DNA of 7,877 nucleotides from Phycisphaerae bacterium (GTDB lineage Bacteria > Planctomycetota > Phycisphaerae > Sedimentisphaerales > Anaerobacaceae): NCBI GenBank assembly GCA_030630315.1, contig DAOVNI010000062.1, positions 1 through 7,877 on the forward strand, written 5' to 3'. The position numbers and the translations under genes were made by a program. The notes under the pieces were generated by a model, which worked only from the letters and a program-made list of their open reading frames with translations, did no database searches and was not told the DNA's origin. Positions 1-5,868 of the stretch are shown piece after piece; position 1 is the stretch's first letter, and every line of letters begins with the position of its first letter.

Positions 1-2
1 AG

Positions 3-275
<273 letters not shown>

Positions 276-450
276 ATAGTTAATAGTTTGTTGTTCATAG
301 TTCGTAGTTTCCTTTGACTTTGAACTTATTTTGGCGTGTATCTGCTGATACGAAGACGTGCGGTTCTCCGCTAAATGCCTGCCATTCCTATGACGGGTTG
401 TATTTTAACAGAAATTCAAACGAAAGTCAAGAAGAAAATAAAAAGATTTC
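276..450. other. Spacer with no gene seen
   Basis: This AT-rich stretch has many stops in all frames. It contains short direct echoes such as gttcatagttcgtag, and a small perfect hairpin gtatc-tgct-gatac at 339-352. No promoter, RNA gene or coding signal could be supported. Confidence 0.5.
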
Positions 451-551
451 AACGCAGAGATCGCTGAGGGCGCAGAGAAAAATTTAGCCACGGATTGACA
501 CGAATTGTCATGAATTTATTTAACCGCGGAGGACGCTGAGAACGCAGAGAG
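451..551. repeat. Cluster of dispersed intergenic repeat fragments
   Basis: Two related copies of an 'acgcagag' type repeat lie at 451-480 (aacgcagagatcgctgaggg and on) and 523-551 (cgcggaggacgctgagaacg and on). Between them at 487-516 is a 'gccacggattgacacgaatt' type sequence. The two outer copies share cgctgag and cgcagag blocks in shuffled order. These strings resemble short non-coding repeats scattered through intergenic DNA of many bacterial genomes. That recognition is from memory. No open frame of note crosses them. Confidence 0.6.
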
Positions 552-670
552 TTTTTAGCCAGCTTTGTGGTCTTAGCAAGCTCTGTTCTGAAAGCAAGCT
601 TTCGCCACAGAGACTTTGCTTCGTCCACAAGGCCATCGAAATGGCCTTTTTCAGAAGCCGGCTAAAAACT
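550..670. repeat. 121-bp element with 15-bp terminal inverted repeats (MITE- or REP-like)
   Basis: The left arm at 550-564 (agtttttagccagct) and the right arm at 656-670 (agccggctaaaaact) are inverted copies matching at 14 of 15 positions. Inside, ttgtgg near 565-570 faces ccacaa near 625-630, and a central palindrome gaaagc-aa-gctttc sits at 590-603. A separate 8-bp hairpin lies at 629-648. The segment has no coding potential, and nearly all of it can fold into nested hairpins. This suggests a small non-autonomous mobile or palindromic repeat unit. No clear target-site duplication was seen. Confidence 0.55.
629..651 (+). terminator. Intrinsic terminator, + strand
   Basis: A perfect 8-bp stem, aaggccat / atggcctt, closes a CGAA tetraloop (637-640). 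It is followed by T residues that overlap the stem end (647-651). It could end transcription from the gene entering at the left edge. It lies inside the 121-bp inverted-repeat element, so it may have arrived with that element. On the minus strand the same stem has no T tract. Confidence 0.55.
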
Positions 671-704
671 AAGGGCTGAATACTAACGACTCAATTATGC
701 ACAG

Positions 705-745
705 CTAAAGAAAAAGGGCTGAGAGTAATAAACTCACAGCCCTTT
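705..745 (-). terminator. Intrinsic terminator of the GLUG-repeat gene
   Basis: Read on the minus strand, the hairpin begins 26 nt after the TAA at 772-774. Bases 713-721 pair perfectly with 737-745 (aaagggctg / cagcccttt). After one A:A mismatch, 723-726 pair with 732-735 around a 5-nt loop. On the minus strand the stem is followed by TTTTTCTTTA (703-712 complement), a classic rho-independent layout. The + strand side (cgttttag) is a weaker T tract. Confidence 0.85.
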
Positions 746-771
746 CGTTTTAGTGCTAATGTTACCCGCGA

Positions 772-3594
772 TTATTGGTTCATAAGGCCCGTGACGTGCT
801 CGATGGTTTCTATGACAAGCGGGTAAACCACGCTTTGACCTTCGCAGGTTATTATCCAGTCGTTTTTGTCGGGCCGGCCGGTCTCGGCACAGCCATCTGT
901 CTTCTGCAGGATGTCATTTTGGAGTTTATTCAGCGCCTCCTCATAGCGCCCCGCGTCGAGCATCTTCTGCACTGCATTTATCTTGTTCAATAGAGCGTTC
1001 TTCATATTCTTATTCTTCAGCGTGTCCGGGTCAAGCATCGCATCTACGGCATCGGCAAGTGTGCCCTGCAGGGAGGATTCCACATCGGACCATTGACTTT
1101 CGACGCCGGCTGAGTTCCGGGCCTTTACACTATACCAGTAGCGCTGGCCCAACTCCAGGCCGGTAAATGTATAGCTGGTTTCGGTAATCCAGCCGGTGTT
1201 AGAGAGGATACTGGTAAAGTTGGCATCCTCGGCACACTCAGCGTAGTAATCATTGGCACCAGGTACCGGGTCCCAGATAATAGTGTTGGTAGTCCACAGA
1301 GTTATTTCCGGCTCGGCGTGCAGCAGCGGCGATGTCTCCCACCACAGACGGGGATAATCAACGCCCTCGTCAATAGTCCAGACAGGCGTGGTGAAGTCCC
1401 AGCCGGCATCGGTAAAGGTGCTCCGGGTTTGCATTTCGGCCGTTGTCTTACCTGTTCCACCAGCACTGGTTGTCAGTCCGCTGGTTTGAATGTCCCAGAA
1501 CGAATCCATAACTCCTGCTACTTCTCCACCACTATATCCTACCAGGCCGCCTTGATATTCTCCCACAACGTGGCCTGATGAATAGCTGTTGACTATCTTT
1601 CCAGGCACCCACCACCACCATCCCCATTTGCCATTTTGTCCCACCAGCCCGCCGACACGGGCGTATCCCGAAACGCTGCCGGTTGAATAAGAGTTGATAA
1701 TTGTGTCAGAATTGATCCCAACCAGACCACCTACATAATCTTCTCCCGAAACGCTACCGGCTGCATAGCAGCTTGTGATTGTGCCCCAATTATATCCCAC
1801 CAAGCCGCCGACATACCAAACACCCGCAACGCTGCTGGTCGAATAGCAGTTAGAGATTGTTCCGTTTGTGATTGGGCCATAATAATTCTGTCCCACCAGG
1901 CCGCCGACATATTTATATCCTGAAACGCTGCCCGTCGCATAGCAGTTGGTGATTGTGCTGCGATAAGAATTGAATCCCACCAGTCCGCCGACAAAGTAAT
2001 CTCCCGCAACGCTGCCGTCTTCAGCATAGCAGCCGGTGATGGTTTCGTCTTTCAGGTAGCCAACCAGCGAACCAACGTAATCCCCTGTTCCCGCATCAAC
2101 ATCAGGGTCAATCAATCCTAAATCTTTTATTTCTCCACTAACATACCCGAAAAGTCCTACGTGATTCACTCCATTAGCACCATAAGTAAAGTTCGAAATA
2201 GTATGACCGTTGCCGTCGAAAACACCTGTAAAGGGAAAAGCGTAATTTCCAATGATGTAAAAATTGATTCCTGTCAAATCAATATCACTGATTAACTTGA
2301 AATGTGCCTGCATTAGTCTTGGATTATGGCCAATATGATTGAGGTCTTCTGACGTCGAGAGTAGGTAAGGGTCATCTGCGGTTCCCATCCCACCCGAAAA
2401 GGTAGGTAATACAGGCAGAGGCGAGAGCTGCCACCACAAAACCATATAGCCTCCCACAGCAGGCTCTGCCCACTCGTCACTGGATCCATTTGCGAATTCA
2501 CCGACAAAGTCCCACGCGGCATCAAGAAAGGTATTGGCGTCCTGCATCTGGGCTGTCGTCTTGCCCGTGCCGCCAGCACTTGTCGCTTGCTGGGTCGTTT
2601 GAATATCCCAGAATGAAGCGGAAACCGTACCATCATTCTCTCCCACCAGTCCGCCGACACGCTCATCCCCGGAAACAGTGCCGCTTGAATAGCAGTTTGA
2701 GATTGTGCCGTAATTATTATTGTATCCCACCAGCCCGCCGACAAATTGTTCTGCTGTAACGCTGCCGGTCGAATAGCAGTTGGTGATTGCGCCATAACGA
2801 TTCCTTCCCACTAAGCCGCTGACAAACCATTCCCCTGAAACGTCGCCGACTGAATAGCAATTGGTGATTGTGCCCCAATTATATCCCACCAGGCCACCGA
2901 CAGAGTTCCCAGTTCCACTTACATCACCGGTAGAATAACAGTTCGAGATACTGCCATTATTTACCCCCACCAGCCCGCCGACAAATTGTTCTGCTGTAGC
3001 GCTGCCGGTTGAATAGCAGTTGGTGATTGAGCAGCCATAATCATTATATCCCACCAGTCCGCCGACGTAGTTGGCTCCCGCAACGCTGCCGCCCTCAACA
3101 TAGCAGTTGGTAATTGTGCCGCTGTGCAACGAGCCAACCAGCGAACCAACACCTCCACCTGTTCCGGCATCAACATTGGGGCCAATCAATCCCAGATTCT
3201 TGATTTCGGCATTGGGATCATCAACGTATCCAAAAAGGCCTATGGAACTCCTGCCTGTGGAAGCGTAGGTGAAGTTTGAGATAGTCTGGCCGCTGCCGTC
3301 AAAGACACCGGTAAAGGGTTTATTATCAGAAGAAGATACTCGGTATCCGATGATATTGAAAGCTGTTCCCGTGTAGCTCCCCAAATCAACATCTGCCATT
3401 AGCTTGAAGTGCTTGTCCCAGTTGTTGGAATCGGCGCCGATGGCGTTCATCTGGTTTGCATCGAAAATCAGATACGGGTCATTCGGCCCTCCCGTACCGC
3501 CGCCGTATTTGGCCTGAGCCGGCAGACTACAACAGCAGATAACAACAAATACAGTGATTTTGCCCAACAGGCTTGAAATCCTCGTCCCACTCAT
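772..3594 (-). CDS. Secreted GLUG-repeat protein with Fn3 and FIMAH-like C-terminal domain
   Basis: This is a 940-residue protein. Residues 1-28 are a signal peptide (hydrophobic core, cleavage after AQA). Two homologous modules follow, about 30-396 and 398-757. Each starts with GT-x-DDPYL/GPNDPYLI, continues with FKL-DVDL and FTGVFDG-G-TISNFTY, then has seven LVG-type GLUG repeats of about 26-28 residues (VGGLVGYN..ITNCYSTGSVSG), and ends with SFWDIQT..SAGGTGKTT. GLUG repeats are expected to stack as a beta-solenoid. Residues 762-841 look like a fibronectin type III domain (WDPVPGANDYY, Y-F-GLELGQRYWYSVKARN). Residues 845-930 are helical and FIMAH-like (LKNKNMKNALLNKINAV, LQNDILQKTDG, PDKNDWI). 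The role is probably cell-surface or extracellular, in adhesion or polymer binding; the ligand is unknown. ATG 3594 is preferred over an upstream in-frame TTG (3672) because GGAGG precedes it by 8 nt and the signal peptide starts there. Confidence 0.9.
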   Translation of the reverse strand: MSGTRISSLLGKITVFVVICCCSLPAQAKYGGGTGGPNDPYLIFDANQMNAIGADSNNWDKHFKLMADVDLGSYTGTAFNIIGYRVSSSDNKPFTGVFDGSGQTISNFTYASTGRSSIGLFGYVDDPNAEIKNLGLIGPNVDAGTGGGVGSLVGSLHSGTITNCYVEGGSVAGANYVGGLVGYNDYGCSITNCYSTGSATAEQFVGGLVGVNNGSISNCYSTGDVSGTGNSVGGLVGYNWGTITNCYSVGDVSGEWFVSGLVGRNRYGAITNCYSTGSVTAEQFVGGLVGYNNNYGTISNCYSSGTVSGDERVGGLVGENDGTVSASFWDIQTTQQATSAGGTGKTTAQMQDANTFLDAAWDFVGEFANGSSDEWAEPAVGGYMVLWWQLSPLPVLPTFSGGMGTADDPYLLSTSEDLNHIGHNPRLMQAHFKLISDIDLTGINFYIIGNYAFPFTGVFDGNGHTISNFTYGANGVNHVGLFGYVSGEIKDLGLIDPDVDAGTGDYVGSLVGYLKDETITGCYAEDGSVAGDYFVGGLVGFNSYRSTITNCYATGSVSGYKYVGGLVGQNYYGPITNGTISNCYSTSSVAGVWYVGGLVGYNWGTITSCYAAGSVSGEDYVGGLVGINSDTIINSYSTGSVSGYARVGGLVGQNGKWGWWWWVPGKIVNSYSSGHVVGEYQGGLVGYSGGEVAGVMDSFWDIQTSGLTTSAGGTGKTTAEMQTRSTFTDAGWDFTTPVWTIDEGVDYPRLWWETSPLLHAEPEITLWTTNTIIWDPVPGANDYYAECAEDANFTSILSNTGWITETSYTFTGLELGQRYWYSVKARNSAGVESQWSDVESSLQGTLADAVDAMLDPDTLKNKNMKNALLNKINAVQKMLDAGRYEEALNKLQNDILQKTDGCAETGRPDKNDWIITCEGQSVVYPLVIETIEHVTGLMNQ
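2726..3029 (-). repeat. Near-identical 64-bp direct repeats 240 bp apart inside the GLUG gene
   Basis: Bases 2726-2789 and 2966-3029 differ at only two positions. They encode CYST(GSV/GSA)TAEQFVGGLVG in repeats five and two of the first module. The offset of 240 bp is 80 codons, three GLUG repeats, which points to a recent multi-repeat duplication or gene conversion. A further 28-bp block is identical between modules (1775-1802 and 2864-2891, encoding VGYNWGTIT). Confidence 0.8.
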
Positions 3595-3602
3595 CTTTCT
3601 AT

Positions 3603-3607
3603 CCTCC
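3603..3607 (-). promoter_or_regulatory. Ribosome binding site of the GLUG-repeat gene
   Basis: On the minus strand GGAGG ends 8 nt before the ATG at 3592-3594. A second in-frame ATG at 3607-3609 has only a G run directly against it, and the upstream TTG at 3670-3672 has no comparable site. This decides the start in favour of MSGTR. Confidence 0.75.
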
Positions 3608-3693
3608 ATCCCCCCAATTATTTTACCAATTCTCAGTCGAAGTGTTGCGAAATCTTGACTGTCGTCAGACAAGTATCGCAGCCTACCCTCTAT

Positions 3694-3722
3694 AATATAA
3701 ATCCGAAATCCTAAGCTCTAAA
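3694..3722 (-). promoter_or_regulatory. Possible promoter of the GLUG-repeat gene
   Basis: On the minus strand, TTTAGA (3717-3722 complement; 4 of 6 to TTGACA) and TATATT (3694-3699 complement; 5 of 6 to TATAAT) are separated by 17 bp. Transcription would start near 3687, giving a leader of about 90 nt. The site lies within an AT-rich 'atccgaaat' type repeat, so it may be chance. Confidence 0.35.
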
Positions 3723-3800
3723 TCCGAAACAAATTCGAAATCATAATTTTTCAAATGTACCAAACACAATATCGGTGGGCTAAAGCCCACCCTACTTTAT
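3701..3800. repeat. Dispersed repeat fragments, including a GGTGGGCT palindrome
   Basis: Bases 3701-3743 carry repeated 'aatccgaaa / aattcgaaa' strings. At 3774-3791, GGTGGGCT-aa-AGCCCACC is a perfect inverted repeat with flanking 'ccctac'. Both resemble short palindromic intergenic repeats common in environmental bacterial genomes (from memory). The palindrome has no T tract on either side and is not a good terminator. Confidence 0.6.
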
Positions 3801-4329
3801 GCCCTCTGCCTTTATGCCTCCAGCCCCCATATTTCCCATTTTTGAGCCGATTTTCGCCAAAATGCTTTAGTGCGCAAGTGCGTAAGAGCACAAGCAATAA
3901 GGGCACAAAGCGAATTTAGTTTTTTCGATGCAGCTTGATCTGTTAGGTGCTGTTATCATTCAGGGCACAAAGTAACAGAAAAGAAGGAAAAAGTCAAGGG
4001 GAAAAAAGAATATCGAATATCGAATCTGAATGTCCAATGTCGAAGTGCAACTGCACGGGCATGACAGGTCGGTAGGTTTATTTAATTGTGTGGCCAGATT
4101 TCTCGACTTCGCTCGAAATGACCCCCTTAGAGTATAAGGTACTCTAAACAAGGGGGCAGGTGGGGCAAGCAGATTTGTTTTTGCCACGAAATGGTTCGAC
4201 CCATTCGACAAGCTCAGGGCAAACAGGGCAGGCTCACCATCCCGAGAGAAGCCGAGGGAAAGCACAATATGCACAAAAGGGACAAAAAAACGGCCAAAGA
4301 AGCACTTTTTTTGGTCATCCTTTTTCCTA
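3801..4329. other. Gene-free spacer built of dispersed repeats
   Basis: No credible gene is seen. Recognisable strings are tgcgcaagtgcgtaagagca (3871 onward), gaatatcgaatatcgaat with ccaatgtcgaagtg (4009-4047), tttctcgacttcgctcgaaa (4099 onward), and cattcgacaagctcagggca (4202 onward). All look like intergenic repeats that often produce false ORFs. Translations crossing them (for example FALSLSNGS on the minus strand) are of that kind. Confidence 0.55.
4122..4156. repeat. Hairpin-forming palindrome
   Basis: CCCCC (4122-4126) pairs with GGGGG (4152-4156), and TTAGAGT (4127-4133) pairs with ACTCTAA (4141-4147) around a 7-nt loop, with a 4-nt bulge on the 3' side. No T tract follows. It sits next to the ctcgacttcgctcgaaat repeat and may be part of the same dispersed unit. 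Confidence 0.5.
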
Positions 4330-4357
4330 TTGAAATGCGCACTATATCCCGTATAAT
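4330..4357 (+). promoter_or_regulatory. Sigma-70-type promoter of the TPR operon
   Basis: TTGAAA (4330-4335) and a perfect TATAAT (4352-4357) are separated by 16 bp. A start near 4364-4366 (an A run) would give a 5' leader of about 225 nt before the ATG at 4591. It is the best promoter match noticed in the window, and it directly precedes the structured leader and the two coding genes. Confidence 0.65.
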
Positions 4358-4363
4358 CTCACT

Positions 4364-4590
4364 AAAGTGTGCGGCAAATCAGACGGGCACAGGAAAGTCA
4401 GCATCGGACTAACAATCCGATGGCATGAAATTGCGACAAACGAGTGCCCGCCTGATTATTTCAACTTTTCGAATGCTAAAGTTTGCATTTTAGCAACGAA
4501 GTAAAAAATTTTTAGCAAAATTTGAAGCGATTCATCAGCGTGTGCCGATGTTAAGAATAACCTGGAGTTTTTTTCGCAAAGGGAAGTGCA
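4364..4590 (+). promoter_or_regulatory. Structured 5' leader of the TPR operon, possible cis-regulatory RNA
   Basis: An outer stem pairs 4377-4390 (aatcagacgggcac) with 4444-4457 (gtgcccgcctgatt), 13 of 14 positions. It encloses a perfect 7-bp hairpin, catcgga (4402-4408) with tccgatg (4416-4422). A second hairpin pairs tgctaaa (4474-4480) with tttagca (4489-4495). A third pairs 4533-4539 with 4544-4550 (6 of 7). Alternative pairings exist: a second tttagca at 4511-4517 could replace the first, and agcatcgg (4400-4407) could pair with ccgatgtt (4545-4552). I do not recognise a known riboswitch class. It could also be a palindromic repeat placed downstream of a promoter. Confidence 0.45.
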
Positions 4591-5868
4591 ATGCAACTCA
4601 AATATTTAATGCTCACTTCGGTATTTTTAAGCCTAAGTCTGCCCCTACTCGCTGAGGCCCGGGAAAAGGGGCCGGTTGAGGTTTACGCTCGCGGCGACTA
4701 TGCCAGCGTGGTCAGGCTGCTGGAGCCGAAGTACCTCGCCGAAAAGACAAACATCCAGGAGCGTATCATCCTGGCGAGGGCCTATCTGCATTTAGAGCGG
4801 GCCGACGATACTCTGGCGGTACTGAAAACGGTCCTTAATATCGACCGGGAGAACCCGGAGGCCAATAGTCTTACGGGCAGGATACTGAATGAGCAGGGCA
4901 AACATAAAGAAGCATTGGAGTATTTGAAGCAGGCCTGGCGTTTGAAACGGGATTCGGCCACGGCCAGTGCGCTCGGGGCCTGCTACTATGGGCTGGGGGA
5001 ATTTACCAAGGCGAAGGTGTATTTGGAAAAGGCGCTGAGCGAAGATATTCGCGACCCGAGGAATAGTTTTATTCTTGGCAAGATATGCTTGGAGCGAGGT
5101 TTCGGGGCTCTTGCGGAGAAGAATCTCTTGAAGGCGGAGGAGGCAGGGATGGCCTCGTCGGAGCTGTACCTTTTGCTGGGCCGAGCATACCTGCTCCAGC
5201 GTAAATATGTTGGTCCGATTCTTGTCCGGCATCTCTCTGAGCCGGCAAAGGCCGGTGATATTGTGGATGACTATGTTGTGCTTGGCAGCATCGAAGGTGT
5301 GTTCTCCAATCAGTACCGGGTTTGCACTCGGCATTGCGTCCTTTATGAGGGCTACCGTGTGTTGGAAGCGGAGCCGAACAACATTGATGCCCAATATTTG
5401 CTGGCGAGAGGATGGCTGGCGGCGGGCAACAAGGATTTGGCAGCGGGGAATCTTTCCTCACTATTGGAACAAGAGAAAGGCACGCTTCGGGTCGCTGAGC
5501 TGCAAATTCAACTGCATCTGGCAAGGAGAGAGTACGGAAGTCTTCAGAGAACTCTGGAGGCTGCCAAAGAGGCGGGATTGTTCGACGCTCAAAGGACGGC
5601 TGAGTTCTACTATCAGGCGGCGATGATGCTGCGAGTCGCGGGGAATCGGAAAGAGGCGATGCGCCTGCTCTCAAAAGCCGAGAGTTATGCGCCGACTTCG
5701 GCACCAATTCTGCGGTCATTAGCTGGGCTGCATCTTGGCTTGGGTCATCGCAGTGAGGCACGAGGATATTACGCCCGGCTGGTAGAACTATTTCCTGATG
5801 CTGCCGATATCGACGAGTTACGGAACAGACTTCGGGTCCTGCAGGAGCAAACGAGGACTGAAAGATGA
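4591..5868 (+). CDS. Exported TPR-repeat protein with a Cys-containing insertion
   Basis: This is a 425-residue protein. A signal peptide covers residues 1-23 (hydrophobic core, AEA cleavage site), so it acts outside the cytoplasm. TPR-like helix pairs cover about 55-205 and 264-403, with typical small-residue patterns such as LGACYYGLGEFTKAKVYLEKAL, split by an insertion. The insertion at about 206-262 does not follow the TPR pattern and looks rich in beta strands (GDIVDDYVVLGSIEGVF). It holds two cysteines in a Cys-x3-Cys arrangement (C245, C249, with H248). TPRs are protein-binding scaffolds; no catalytic motif is seen. The start at 4591 is chosen because the signal peptide begins there; the ribosome site (gggaag, 4581-4586) is weak. 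It is the first gene of an operon and overlaps the next gene by 4 bases. The partner and pathway cannot be read from the sequence. Confidence 0.88.
   Translation: MQLKYLMLTSVFLSLSLPLLAEAREKGPVEVYARGDYASVVRLLEPKYLAEKTNIQERIILARAYLHLERADDTLAVLKTVLNIDRENPEANSLTGRILNEQGKHKEALEYLKQAWRLKRDSATASALGACYYGLGEFTKAKVYLEKALSEDIRDPRNSFILGKICLERGFGALAEKNLLKAEEAGMASSELYLLLGRAYLLQRKYVGPILVRHLSEPAKAGDIVDDYVVLGSIEGVFSNQYRVCTRHCVLYEGYRVLEAEPNNIDAQYLLARGWLAAGNKDLAAGNLSSLLEQEKGTLRVAELQIQLHLARREYGSLQRTLEAAKEAGLFDAQRTAEFYYQAAMMLRVAGNRKEAMRLLSKAESYAPTSAPILRSLAGLHLGLGHRSEARGYYARLVELFPDAADIDELRNRLRVLQEQTRTER
5853..5857 (+). promoter_or_regulatory. Ribosome binding site of the second TPR gene
   Basis: GAGGA lies 7 nt before the ATG at 5865-5867. 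The ATG overlaps the TGA of the upstream gene as ATGA (5865-5868), the usual sign of translational coupling. Spacing and overlap support this start. Confidence 0.75.

Noticed and set aside
1731..3185. Three long minus-strand frames (98, 160 and 74 codons) rich in SAGWWD / SADWWD
   Set aside because: They are the other reading frame of the GLUG repeats. Their periodicity copies the real gene's repeats and they lie wholly inside it.
3595..3672. TTG start adding 26 residues to the GLUG protein
   Set aside because: The added residues put a charged stretch before the signal peptide, and TTG lacks a good ribosome site, while GGAGG stands 8 nt before ATG 3594.
3960..4274. 104-codon minus-strand frame containing FALSLSNGS
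   Set aside because: It is a translation of dispersed intergenic repeats (ttcgacaagctcag and ctcgacttcgctcg types), with no ribosome site and a low-complexity Phe-rich tail. Such frames are familiar false genes.
4191..4412. 73-codon + strand frame (MVRPIRQAQGKQG start)
   Set aside because: It begins in the same repeat DNA, runs through the promoter at 4330-4357 and ends in the leader stem; no domain or export signal.
4377..4457. Cyclic-di-GMP or cobalamin riboswitch
   Set aside because: The size and nested stems prompted the idea, but the conserved cores I know for those classes are not present.
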